64,000 nt of DNA from NCBI RefSeq assembly GCF_000234805.1, contig NC_016645.1, forward strand, positions 2,270,391-2,334,390, read 5' to 3'. The position numbers and the translations under genes were made by a program. A model generated the notes under the pieces. It saw only the letters and a program-made list of their open reading frames with translations, was not told the DNA's origin and did no database searches. This DNA is from Pyrobaculum ferrireducens. GTDB lineage: Archaea; Thermoproteota; Thermoprotei; Thermoproteales; Thermoproteaceae. Below, in pieces: positions 34,017 to 42,134 of this stretch (the first letter of the stretch is position 1; every line of letters starts with the position of its first letter).

Positions 34017-34232
34017 ATGCCTCGTAGGAAGAGCAAGGTGCCACTGGAGAGGGTATCCCTGAGGCTACCCTCCGAGTTGATAATGAGGATAGACCGGCTG
34101 GTGGAGAGAGGCCTTTTCAAGAGCCGCAGTCAGTTGATAAAACACGCCTTAAGAGAAATGCTGAAGGAGCCGAGGTTCCAAGAGGTGTTAAACGAAAAAG
34201 AGGACGACTTCCCCACTCTGAGAGGCAGATAA
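34017..34232 (+). CDS. Ribbon-helix-helix regulator
   Basis: This 71-residue protein has a basic N-terminus (MPRRKSKVPLERVSLRLPS) and a second part, LIMRIDRLVERGLFKSRSQL, giving a ribbon and two helices of the CopG/Arc type. TATA (AGTATATATTACC) is about 24 bp before the ATG. It is divergent from the ubiX operon and may regulate that operon or itself. Confidence 0.8.
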   Translation: MPRRKSKVPLERVSLRLPSELIMRIDRLVERGLFKSRSQLIKHALREMLKEPRFQEVLNEKEDDFPTLRGR

Positions 34233-34354
34233 AGTAAATAAGGAAGTGCACAAGACCACCCATTGATGAAGGCAGGTGTGTGGCGAGTTGTGAGCGGTGG
34301 TGACAACACTGAATAAAAAACCTGCGCCGTAGGGACTTGACTTGAGCAACGGCG

Positions 34355-34963
34355 TCAAGGCACTTCAATATTTGCGTGTCTCTTGGCTAGCTCCGCCTCG
34401 TTTTTCCCCAGCCGCTTCATGAGGTCGGCTATTACGGCGTCTAGCACAACCATGGCGGTGTCTTCGAAAAGGGTGCCTAGGGGGGACAGCGGCTCGTGTA
34501 TGCCTAGTATCTGGCGTGCGAAGTAGTCGTCCATCGAAGCCACCTTAGTCCTGCCCGGGACAAACACCACGATGTCCGCCAGCTTGCCGAGGGGCGAGTC
34601 GGGGTACGTGGTGATGGCCGCCACCTTGGCCTTCATCTTCTTAGCCGCCTCAGCTGCGGCGACGACTATCTGGGTGGTGCCGCTTCCCGAAATAGCCACC
34701 ACCAAATCGCCCTCCTCCACCGATGGGGTAATCGTCTCGCCCAGCACGTAGGACCTCGCCCCTAGGTGTCTAAGCCTCATGGCGAAGGCCCTACCCACCA
34801 GTCCGCTCCTCCCCACGCCCACGACTAGAATCTTCTTGTTGAGCCTATACAATTCTTCTATTGTTTTTATAAATGTCTCAATTGCGTCTAGATTTAGCTT
34901 ATCTAGCGATTGAAGTATAAAATTCGCAATTTCTAAATATGCCTTTTTAAAGTATTTAGTCAC
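34355..34963 (-). CDS. hxlB: 6-phospho-3-hexuloisomerase (SIS domain)
   Basis: This 202-residue SIS-domain isomerase has the phosphosugar-binding segments KILVVGVGRSGLVGRAFAMR and DLVVAISGSGTTQIVVAAAE and the expected length. It interconverts 3-hexulose-6-phosphate and fructose-6-phosphate. In Archaea this step, with hexulose-phosphate synthase, supplies pentose phosphates (reverse RuMP pathway). No synthase is adjacent. The start is the GTG at 34963, about 24 bp after TTTATAAATTG. Confidence 0.88.
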   Translation of the reverse strand: MTKYFKKAYLEIANFILQSLDKLNLDAIETFIKTIEELYRLNKKILVVGVGRSGLVGRAFAMRLRHLGARSYVLGETITPSVEEGDLVVAISGSGTTQIVVAAAEAAKKMKAKVAAITTYPDSPLGKLADIVVFVPGRTKVASMDDYFARQILGIHEPLSPLGTLFEDTAMVVLDAVIADLMKRLGKNEAELAKRHANIEVP

Positions 34964-34991
34964 GAATCTTGAAAAAAGTCAATTTATAAAT

Positions 34992-35369
34992 TTATTCTCT
35001 ATACATCGACCTATCTCCAAAGAAGACCTCCAGCCGCCTGGGCTTTAGCTGAGATACTATGTAGTCAAACGCCGCCTTGGGGTCCGTGTGGTCGCCACAG
35101 GTATATACATCAACCGTCGCGAAGCCGTGCTCAGGCCACGTGTGTATAGATATGTGGCTCTCCGCCACCACTGCGAAGACCGTGAGCCCGCCGTTGGGCC
35201 CAAACCTGTACGAACCTATCGAAAGCAACATCGCATTAGCCACCTTCACAGCCTCTTTTACAATTGTAATCAGCGCCGCCTCGTCGCCAAGCACGTGAGA
35301 GTCGCATCCATATAGGTTGCCGTATACGTGCCTCCCCACTACTACCCTACCCCCCACGCCCCCCGCCAT
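34992..35369 (-). CDS. speD: S-adenosylmethionine decarboxylase proenzyme
   Basis: This 125-residue pyruvoyl enzyme makes decarboxylated AdoMet for polyamine synthesis. The self-processing site is E70-S71 in VAESHISIHTWPEHGFATVD, with the HxxxHTWPE signature intact. A conserved YTCGDHTDP segment follows. I chose the ATG at 35369 because TTTTTAAATTG is centred 25 bp upstream; an in-frame start at 35390 would overlap the TATA. Confidence 0.92.
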   Translation of the reverse strand: MAGGVGGRVVVGRHVYGNLYGCDSHVLGDEAALITIVKEAVKVANAMLLSIGSYRFGPNGGLTVFAVVAESHISIHTWPEHGFATVDVYTCGDHTDPKAAFDYIVSQLKPRRLEVFFGDRSMYRE

Positions 35370-35613
35370 GAAACTCCCCGTACCACGCAATTTAAAAATT
35401 TAACCCCCAAAAACCCTTACACTACACGTTAGTACCTGCATACACCATACTTGTAAAACCAAAAAGACATCCAATAAGAAAATAAAGAAGAGACACCGAC
35501 CCCCCTTGAGAAATATTTTTAGGCAACTGGCACCCTAACACTGATCACTTTAAAAACATAACTCGGTGAGAGGAACCGCGAGCGGAAAAACTGGAGAGGA
35601 TTAAAAAGGAGAT

Positions 35614-35709
35614 TTACCACTCTTCCTCTTCTTCCCACTCCTCTTCAAACTCCTCCCACAGCTCCTCTTCCTCCTCCCACTCCTCCTCTTCTCTGTACCA
35701 AATCGGCAT
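35614..35709 (-). CDS. Tiny acidic Trp/Glu-rich protein, 31 residues
   Basis: The ATG at 35709 opens a 31-codon frame beginning MPIWYREEEEWEEEEELWEE and ending in a second Glu run and a tryptophan. Nearly two thirds of residues are Glu and six are Trp. A clean TATA (TTTATAAATAG) lies about 25 bp upstream, so it has a promoter of its own. Trp falls every five to eight residues, which could put the aromatic residues along one face of a helix. I know no family; it could be a peptide that mimics nucleic acid or a short chaperone-like peptide, which is speculation. Confidence 0.5.
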   Translation of the reverse strand: MPIWYREEEEWEEEEELWEEFEEEWEEEEEW

Positions 35710-35726
35710 AGACCCCCCGAAAAACT

Positions 35727-35742
35727 CTATTTATAAATTTAG
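35727..35742. promoter_or_regulatory. Shared palindromic TATA for divergent genes
   Basis: The sequence CTATTTATAAATTTAG is close to a palindrome. It is centred about 25 bp from the ATG of the tiny acidic gene (35709, minus) and about 23 bp from the GTG of the hypothetical gene (35757, plus). One box can therefore serve both directions, unlike the separate boxes at 741-795. Confidence 0.55.
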
Positions 35743-35756
35743 CCTTCATAGCGTCT

Positions 35757-36320
35757 GTGGCGAGGAGGGCCTATGTACAAGGCTTGGCCCAGCGGCGGGT
35801 AAAGTACCGATTCGACATAGACCCGCCGGCCCCCATCAGGCAGTGGGTCTCTGAAAACTTGGAGAGAGTGGGGCACTTGTTGGAGGGCGAGTGGGGCGGC
35901 GTCTTCTGCCCCTCGGCGCAGTTGCCGGGGCTGGGTCTTTTGCTGATCGAGTGGATGGGGGGCCACCTGGCGGCTGATGTGTCCATCTGCGCCCCGGTGT
36001 CGCACCCCGCGCCGCCGCAGTTTGTATTCGACGTGCCGGTTGGGCGCGTTGACATATGCGTAGAGCCAATCGCCCCCGTCGGAAGGGCAGTTGAATACGT
36101 AAAAATATGTACCCCCACCGTGAAGATGCTGGGCAGGGTCACGCTCCGGAGGAGCTTCGGGGTTGTGAAGTATAGGGGGTTGCTGTTCGCCACCGAGATT
36201 AGGTACGGCGCCGATCAAAGGGGCGGGGTCCGCCTGGAGATCGCCCGGTACAGCTGTACCCAACACGACACGTGGGACGCCGTGAGGAAGCTAAAAAAGA
36301 TCCTCAGCTCCAGGTATTGA
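35757..36320 (+). CDS. Hypothetical protein
   Basis: This is a 187-residue protein of unknown family starting at a GTG placed by the shared TATA. It is rich in beta strands, with Pro/Gly turns (FVFDVPVGRVDICVEPIAPV). It is followed with a one-base overlap by the DUF1922 gene, so the two form an operon. Cysteines are scattered and form no metal motif. Confidence 0.6.
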   Translation: MARRAYVQGLAQRRVKYRFDIDPPAPIRQWVSENLERVGHLLEGEWGGVFCPSAQLPGLGLLLIEWMGGHLAADVSICAPVSHPAPPQFVFDVPVGRVDICVEPIAPVGRAVEYVKICTPTVKMLGRVTLRRSFGVVKYRGLLFATEIRYGADQRGGVRLEIARYSCTQHDTWDAVRKLKKILSSRY

Positions 36321-36505
36321 TGAGGTATGTGGCCGTTGTGTGCCCCCGGTGCGGCAAGGCGAGCGCCGCCAGGTTAGACGCAAAGAGGCACCAGTGCCCC
36401 TACTGCGGCTACGTGATGCAGGTGGAAAGCGCGTCTATCATCGCCGTGGGAAGCGCCAGGGCCGTGAGGGAGGCGGTTGTTAGACATAACACGCAATTAG
36501 GCTAA
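36320..36505 (+). CDS. DUF1922-type zinc-ribbon protein
   Basis: This 61-residue zinc ribbon has CPRCGKAS and CPYCGYVM motifs spaced as in DUF1922 and related archaeal ribbons. The ATG overlaps the preceding TGA by one base (TGATG); an open frame reaches back to 36272 but would need a start inside the previous gene. Probably RNA- or protein-binding; function unknown. Confidence 0.7.
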   Translation: MRYVAVVCPRCGKASAARLDAKRHQCPYCGYVMQVESASIIAVGSARAVREAVVRHNTQLG

Positions 36506-36554
36506 GGCAGTTAGTGAATAACATTATATAATTTCCAAGACCTACACCTTGCCA

Positions 36555-39185
36555 ATGCATGTAGAGAAGTTCGCCTTGGGGGAGACTACATATAGGTACT
36601 TCCCGCTTAAGGCGCTTGAGAGGGAGGGATACGACGTGGCTCGCCTCCCCTACTCCATACGCGTCCTTCTAGAAAACGTCATGCGCAACCTCGACGGGCG
36701 CGACGTCACGAGAGAGCACTTGGAGAAGCTGGCCAGGTGGAATCCCAAGGCGCCTGAGGGGGAGGTGGCTATCAAGATCTCTAGGGTGGTTATGCAGGAC
36801 TACACCGGCGTCCCCGCCGTGGTTGACCTCGCCACTATGCGGGACATAGCTGTGAAGATGGGCAAAGACCCCTCTCTTGTGAATCCGCAGGTCCCGGTGG
36901 ACCTCATAATTGACCACTCTGTCCAGGTAGACTTCTGGGGATCGCACGAGGCGCTTAGGAGAAACCTCGAGCTCGAAATAACCCGCAACAGGGAGAGGTA
37001 CCGCTTCCTAAAGTGGGCCCAGCAGGCCTTTAGAAACCTCAGAATCTTCCCGCCGGGCACAGGAATAATACACCAGGTAAATCTAGAATACCTGGCTAGG
37101 GTAGTGATGACCGACGGCGACTTGGCGTATTTCGAGACGCTGGTCGGCATGGACAGCCACACCACGATGATCAACGGCCTCGGCGTCGTGGGGTGGGGAG
37201 TGGGCGGGGTAGAGGCCGAGGCGGCGATGCTGGGGGAGCCCATCACGATTAGAGTGCCGAGGGTGGTGGGGGTCCACCTATACGGCGAGCCGAGGCCCGG
37301 CGTCACGGCAACAGACATCGTGCTGGCCGTGACGGAGTACCTGCGTAAGGTGAATGTAGTAGACGCCTTCGTTGAGTTCTTCGGCGAGGGGGTGAGAAAG
37401 CTCTCCGTCCCCGACCGCGCCACTATAGCCAACATGGCGCCGGAGTACGGCTCCACCACCGGCCTGTTCCCCGTCGACGAAAACACCCTCTCGTATCTAA
37501 GGGCAACCGGCAGGCCGGAGGACCTCGTCGCGTTGGTTAAGAGGTACTACGAGCTCCAGGGCGTCTTCGGCGGAGTGGAGGGCGCAGAGTACAGCCAGGT
37601 GGTGGAATTCGACCTATCCACGGTCGAGAGGAACGTGGCGGGCCCCACCCTCCCGTGGCAGAGGAGGAGCCTCGCCGAGGCGCCGAAGAGCTTCCTCACG
37701 TTCCTCCAGGAGAGGAAGAAGAGGACGCAGAGGAGGGCTGTGGAGATTGAGATAGACGGTAGACGTGTCGAGTTCGGAGATGGAGACGTGGCCATCGCCG
37801 CGATAACCAGCTGCACCAACACCAGCAACCCGTACCTCCTAGCCGCCGCGGGTCTCGTGGCCAAGAAGGCCTACGAACTCGGCATAAGGCCGCCCCCATA
37901 CGTGAAGACCAGCTTCGCGCCGGGCTCCAGAGCCGTTGCGGAGCTGTTGGAGAGAAGCGGGTTGCAGAAATACCTAGATGAGCTGGGCTTCCAAGTCGTC
38001 GCCTTTGGGTGTACCACGTGTATTGGGAACTCCGGCCCCCTGCCCGAGCCCGTGGCCAAGGCGATTAAGGAGCACGACATACTCGCCGCGGCGGTGCTGT
38101 CGGGCAATAGGAACTTCGAGGCAAGGGTGCATCCAGACATCCGCGCCGCGTATCTCGCCTCGCCCCCGCTGGTGGTGGCCTACGCCATTGCGGGCACGGT
38201 GTTGAAAAACCTGGAGTCGGAGCCGCTCGCCTACGGCCAGGGGGGCAGGCCCGTGTATTTAAGAGATCTCTGGCCCACCCCCGAGGAGGTGAATAGGGTG
38301 GTGGAGGAGTGGCTAGACCCCAAGATGTATGTCGAAAAGTACAGCAAAGCTGGCGAGCTTGTTCCAGAGTGGCGGGCTCTGGAGGCGCCAAGCGGCCTCC
38401 TCTACAAGTGGGACCCGGGCGACACCTATATACAGCCGTCTCCCCTCTTTGAGGGCGAGGTAAAGGTCGGTGACATAAAGGGGGCGAGGCCGCTGTTGGT
38501 GCTTGGCGACAGCATTACGACGGACCACATATCGCCGGCGGGCAACATAACGACTGACAACCCCGCTGGGCAGTACCTCATGTCCCTCGGCGTTAAGCCC
38601 TCGGAGTTTAACACCTTCGGCGCCAGGAGGGGCAACTGGCATGTGATGGTACGGGGCACCTTCTCCAGCAAAGGCTACAAGAACAAAATCGGAAACCTAG
38701 ACGGCGGCCTCACCATCAAGTTCCCAGAGGGGAAGGTCATGACCGTCTTCGAGGCGGCGGAGGCCTACAAAAAAGAGGGGACGCCCCTAGTCGTCCTGGC
38801 TGGGAAAAACTACGGCGCGGGGTCGAGCAGAGACTGGGCCGCCAAGGGCCCCAAGCTACTGGGCGTCAAGGCTGTGATAGCCGAGAGCTTCGAGAGAATC
38901 CACAGATCCAACCTAACCATGGTCGGCATAGTACCCATACAGCTACCCCAAGGCGTAACTGTCGACAGCCTCGGCCTAGAGGGCTCAGAGACGATAGACG
39001 TGGTGGGGCTCTCCGAAGGCCTGGCGCCCGGCAAGGAAGTCACGTTGAGAATCCACCGGAGGGACGGCCGCGTAGACGAGGTAAAGGCCAAGCTGGCGGT
39101 GTACACCTGGGCAGAGGTGGAGTATATCAAACACGGCGGCATACTGCCCTACGTCCTTCAGAAGTTGATGCAGAAAAGTAAATAG
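36555..39185 (+). CDS. acnA: Aconitate hydratase, AcnA type
   Basis: This 876-residue enzyme of the citric acid cycle interconverts citrate and isocitrate. Cysteines C420 (ITSCTNTSN), C486 and C489 (GCTTCIGNSG) hold the [4Fe-4S] cluster. The C-terminal swivelling domain is intact (GDSITTDHISPAGNI, KNYGAGSSRDWAAKGP). I chose the ATG at 36555, 26 bp after a TATA element (TTATATAATTT); a TTG two codons earlier is possible. In this group the cycle may run oxidatively or reductively. The last 60 bp are duplicated downstream at 39546-39594. Confidence 0.94.
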   Translation: MHVEKFALGETTYRYFPLKALEREGYDVARLPYSIRVLLENVMRNLDGRDVTREHLEKLARWNPKAPEGEVAIKISRVVMQDYTGVPAVVDLATMRDIAVKMGKDPSLVNPQVPVDLIIDHSVQVDFWGSHEALRRNLELEITRNRERYRFLKWAQQAFRNLRIFPPGTGIIHQVNLEYLARVVMTDGDLAYFETLVGMDSHTTMINGLGVVGWGVGGVEAEAAMLGEPITIRVPRVVGVHLYGEPRPGVTATDIVLAVTEYLRKVNVVDAFVEFFGEGVRKLSVPDRATIANMAPEYGSTTGLFPVDENTLSYLRATGRPEDLVALVKRYYELQGVFGGVEGAEYSQVVEFDLSTVERNVAGPTLPWQRRSLAEAPKSFLTFLQERKKRTQRRAVEIEIDGRRVEFGDGDVAIAAITSCTNTSNPYLLAAAGLVAKKAYELGIRPPPYVKTSFAPGSRAVAELLERSGLQKYLDELGFQVVAFGCTTCIGNSGPLPEPVAKAIKEHDILAAAVLSGNRNFEARVHPDIRAAYLASPPLVVAYAIAGTVLKNLESEPLAYGQGGRPVYLRDLWPTPEEVNRVVEEWLDPKMYVEKYSKAGELVPEWRALEAPSGLLYKWDPGDTYIQPSPLFEGEVKVGDIKGARPLLVLGDSITTDHISPAGNITTDNPAGQYLMSLGVKPSEFNTFGARRGNWHVMVRGTFSSKGYKNKIGNLDGGLTIKFPEGKVMTVFEAAEAYKKEGTPLVVLAGKNYGAGSSRDWAAKGPKLLGVKAVIAESFERIHRSNLTMVGIVPIQLPQGVTVDSLGLEGSETIDVVGLSEGLAPGKEVTLRIHRRDGRVDEVKAKLAVYTWAEVEYIKHGGILPYVLQKLMQKSK
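39116..39164 (+). repeat. Direct repeat, copy 1 (3' end of acnA)
   Basis: This 49-bp sequence encodes VEYIKHGGILPYVLQK at the end of aconitase. It is identical to 39546-39594 except for one base (TATATC against TACATC). The two copies lie exactly 430 bp apart and flank the small membrane-protein gene. Confidence 0.85.
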
Positions 39186-39211
39186 TTTTAAACCCAGCCC
39201 CGACGGCGTAT

Positions 39212-39544
39212 ATGCGCAGGGTACTCGTAGCCCTCCTTCTGTTGCTGGCGGTGGGCTACGTCGGCATAAACTTCGTTGGACTGCCTCCACTACTCGTAGC
39301 CGAAAACTTAGCACTAGCCGCGACGTACGCCGCACTGGGCGCGGCCCTCCTCCGTGGAGGAGGTAGAAAAATCCTCGGCGTTGTTCTTCTGGTCGCCTCG
39401 TTTAACGCCGGGAGAGTCTCCAGATCCATATGGTCGCCTGTCACGGGCTTCGGCGGCCTCCTCGCTGTGGAGCACATCCCGCTCCTCCTCTACCTAGTGG
39501 CCGTCTCTATACTCGCCCTAATACCCCTCGTCAGAGGGGGGTAA
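39212..39544 (+). CDS. Small polytopic membrane protein
   Basis: This 110-residue protein has three or four membrane helices (residues 4-22, 27-45, 55-68 and 85-106) and a basic loop (RGGGRKILG). A TATA element (AGTTTTAAACC) lies about 25 bp before the ATG. It is the only gene between the two copies of the 49-bp acnA repeat. Its TAA overlaps an ATG (TAATG) that opens the second copy. Confidence 0.65.
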   Translation: MRRVLVALLLLLAVGYVGINFVGLPPLLVAENLALAATYAALGAALLRGGGRKILGVVLLVASFNAGRVSRSIWSPVTGFGGLLAVEHIPLLLYLVAVSILALIPLVRGG

Positions 39545-39633
39545 TGGTGGAGTACATCAAACACGGCGGCATACTGCCCTACGTCCTTCAGAAGCTATCG
39601 CAGATCTCGACGCGCCGTCTCTCCGGCATGTGA
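39544..39633 (+). pseudogene. Duplicated aconitase 3' fragment
   Basis: A 29-codon frame opens at an ATG overlapping the previous stop and reads MVEYIKHGGILPYVLQKLSQ before drifting from the acnA sequence. The 49-bp identity starts at 39546. The original frame is kept, but a 29-residue peptide is unlikely to fold. It looks like the footprint of a duplication or of site-specific integration into the acnA 3' end. Confidence 0.7.
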
Positions 39634-39648
39634 GAACAACGCCGCTAC
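39617..39648 (+). repeat. Solitary copy of the 63-kb palindrome arm
   Basis: The sequence TCTCCGGCATGTGAGAACAA with CGCCG after it matches the right-hand arm of the palindromes at 62897-63150 (consensus TTTCTCGGCTTGTGAGAAC then a GCG core). It lies 23 bp after the acnA duplication. Confidence 0.5.
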
Positions 39649-40154
39649 ATATTTGTAGGGGAGTTTTCTGGAAGTTTCGGCGGGGTCTATGGATAACTGG
39701 CTTTAAAACAGTACACTCAATTTACACGTGATATCAATATATAGACTATTGTTTGTTAAAACTTCTATTTATATATTTTTCCTTTTGACTGACTTAAAGA
39801 AGGCTGTTTGATTGTTTTTGTTTTTGTATAGTGGTCCGGTTATGTTCGCCGAGCTAAAGATTTATAGAGTTAAGGGGTTTCAACATGGCGGTCTTCACGC
39901 TGGGGCTTTCGCCGGCTGTTCCACTATAGAGACTTCGGGCTGGTTGTGGAGTGCTGGGCGGATCTGTGAGCGCCAAGGCACATGCTTCCGTAATTCAGCT
40001 GGCGGGGCACGTCCGAGGAAACTCGCCGAAACCCCCCACTCAACACAACGATGGCTGAGGCTGTGATAAATGAGTCACATTCAGCGCCGCTACCTCGGCG
40101 CATCCTACACTGGTATTACCACCTCTCTGTATATACCCACAGCTACAACTATGC
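39649..40154. other. Gene-free stretch with hairpins
   Basis: No convincing gene. The first 200 bp are very AT-rich. At 39882-39920 an inverted pair AACA-T-GGCG / CGCC-GGC-TGTT repeats the fold seen at 13.53 kb. At about 40008-40045 GGGG and CCCCCC flank a CGAG-GAAA-CTCG tetraloop stem, which could be part of a structured RNA. A TATA-like GATTTATAGAG lies at 39858-39868. Confidence 0.35.
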
Positions 40155-40382
40155 GTGAAGGTCAAGCTTGTGAAGGTGGTAGATGGAGTTGGGCTGTACG
40201 AGGCGCCGCGCCACCTCGTCTACGCTGAGCCCCTCTACGTGGTGTACAAGGCCGGTGGGAAAGTCGACGCCGCCACCACGAAGGTGCTATACGACGGCGA
40301 GAGGTGGCTAATGCCCCTCCCCGCTGAGGAGGCCGAGGTTGAGCTGATCTACGTGGGATCTGTGGAGAGTCTGCGGGGGTAG
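40155..40382 (+). CDS. Hypothetical small protein
   Basis: This 75-residue, mostly beta-strand protein (VKLVKVVDGVGLYEAPRHLV) starts at a GTG 24 bp after TGTATATACCC. Its last 75 bp overlap the convergent herA gene, an unusually long overlap. Amino-acid composition looks real, but no family is recognised. Confidence 0.5.
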   Translation: MKVKLVKVVDGVGLYEAPRHLVYAEPLYVVYKAGGKVDAATTKVLYDGERWLMPLPAEEAEVELIYVGSVESLRG

Positions 40383-42134
40383 AGTTCTGAAAGCCAGAAC
40401 TCCAGTTCTAAAGCTGTGACTTCTCGCCACGGCCACGCCATTTGGGGCGATGCGGAGTAGCTGGCTGTACTCCCTCAAGCCAAATTTTTCAAGAACCGCC
40501 TCATCACTTCTAAACACCACCTTGGTGTTAGACAGCTGGAGAACCAGGGCATTTAAATCCTCAGGCATATGCGTGGCGAAGACCACGCCTATTCTACGCA
40601 CGCGTCCAAGCCGCGTTATTCTGTTTATCATATCCTCCACAGCCTCCCTACTCAAATCCTCGCCGCTCTGCGGAAAATATTCATGAGCCTCGTCAATTAG
40701 AACAAAAGCCGGACGCGGGGCACCCCTCCTAAGCTCCTCATCCTTCACCTCCAGCAACTTTCTCAACAATCTATACACAACAATAGAAGCCGCCGTAGGC
40801 CTCTCTCTAAACAGATCTAAAAACACCACCACAGGCTCTGAGAATAGATCCCCGTAGCTCGGCTCTCCAAAAAATACACGACGCTTTCTCTCATGCATGC
40901 TCAAATCCCACCACACGTCAATTATCCCAGTATTCTTAAGGGATGTGAAACCCCTCACCACGCTATCTTTCTGGCTTTTGTGAATCTTAATCTCTTCTTC
41001 AAGTAATTTGTAAATTCGATGCAACGTCCCAACAACTGAATCTATATCTATACTGTTACGATGTCTAATCTTATTGATTATGAGTGTAACAATATCATCA
41101 TACAGAAGAGCTATTCTAGGCGTGCCGAAAAAGGGGAAAAGGGTGGGGATTTCCCAAATGATGTCTTTCAGCTCTAGAGCCCATGGAATAAGCTTAATCT
41201 CCACTCCGTGGGGGAGGCGGATGGAAATCCACTTTACCCGGCCTCTATCTGCCTCGACTTCTACATCTTCAACTTCGTAGCCACCCCCCATAACTCTCTC
41301 CATGAAGAGCTTCCCCAGCCCGTAGCCCACCGCCTTGGAAAACAGAGTTTTGTCGGATACTGCGGATAGGTCGCCCGGCTCTTCCCCCTCTCCTAGAAAT
41401 TCATTGGCGTATCTGATTAATGTTTCGCTTTCCCTGTGGAGAAAGCTCCGCGTCACTGGCCACACCACGGTGAGCCGGTTCAGGTGTCTGTACCTGGCGC
41501 CCTGCGCCGGTATTGTCAAGTGGATAAAGTCGCCTTGGAAATCAAAGGCAATCGGCGTAATTCCCAAATCCCAGTAGGCGGAGAGGGCAATGTTCTTTAG
41601 AAATGTCGTCTTCCCAGCCCCCGTCGTGCCCACGGCGAGGATGTGCATGAAAACCGCCTCGGGGGGCAACCTCACCTCCACATCCAACTCCTTGTTTATA
41701 TACAGCTTGCCCAGCAGAACCCCCACCTGCGGAATTCCTAACATCTTAGCAACTACCTCGGAGGAGGGTATGTAGACACTGCTAAGCGGATCTATGGGAG
41801 AGGCTGGTTGTACCGGATCGCAGTTTTCAATAGAGGCGCATTCAGCTAAAGGCTCTAGCTCAATTACAGCCGGCGTGGAGAGGCCTTGGCTGTCTTCAAT
41901 AGGCGCATCTAGGGCTCGTATTCCCAGCAACGCTGCAAGATGCTGACGTTTTATAGAAGACACCTGGGCTAAAACCAGCGATTTATGTACCCGCGTCTCA
42001 ATTAAGAGGAGATCCCCCACCTTTATGAGGTGTTTCGCATATACGTCAAACGGTATCTCCACCGTTATTCTGTGTTGCGGCCCCACTGCAATCACCTCAC
42101 TTGCTGAAACTACGCCAATTTTTTCACCCAGCAT
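40308..42134 (-). CDS. herA: HerA-type bipolar DNA translocase/helicase
   Basis: This 608-residue hexameric ATPase has the N-terminal HAS-barrel (VIAVGPQHRITVEIPFDVYA), Walker A GTTGAGKTT at residues 169-177 and Walker B AFVLIDEAHEYF near residue 480. A late segment carries an arginine-finger-like motif (RITRLGRVRRIGVVFATHMP). HerA works with NurA in DNA-end resection. The gene overlaps nurA by 11 bp. In many Archaea the pair sits beside rad50-mre11; here those genes are absent. Confidence 0.9.
   Translation of the reverse strand: MLGEKIGVVSASEVIAVGPQHRITVEIPFDVYAKHLIKVGDLLLIETRVHKSLVLAQVSSIKRQHLAALLGIRALDAPIEDSQGLSTPAVIELEPLAECASIENCDPVQPASPIDPLSSVYIPSSEVVAKMLGIPQVGVLLGKLYINKELDVEVRLPPEAVFMHILAVGTTGAGKTTFLKNIALSAYWDLGITPIAFDFQGDFIHLTIPAQGARYRHLNRLTVVWPVTRSFLHRESETLIRYANEFLGEGEEPGDLSAVSDKTLFSKAVGYGLGKLFMERVMGGGYEVEDVEVEADRGRVKWISIRLPHGVEIKLIPWALELKDIIWEIPTLFPFFGTPRIALLYDDIVTLIINKIRHRNSIDIDSVVGTLHRIYKLLEEEIKIHKSQKDSVVRGFTSLKNTGIIDVWWDLSMHERKRRVFFGEPSYGDLFSEPVVVFLDLFRERPTAASIVVYRLLRKLLEVKDEELRRGAPRPAFVLIDEAHEYFPQSGEDLSREAVEDMINRITRLGRVRRIGVVFATHMPEDLNALVLQLSNTKVVFRSDEAVLEKFGLREYSQLLRIAPNGVAVARSHSFRTGVLAFRTLPPQTLHRSHVDQLNLGLLSGEGH

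Noticed and set aside
39990-40070. RNase P RNA, because of a GAGGAAACTC sequence
   Set aside because: The match is fully explained by a short GAAA hairpin. The second conserved block that must pair with it was not found.
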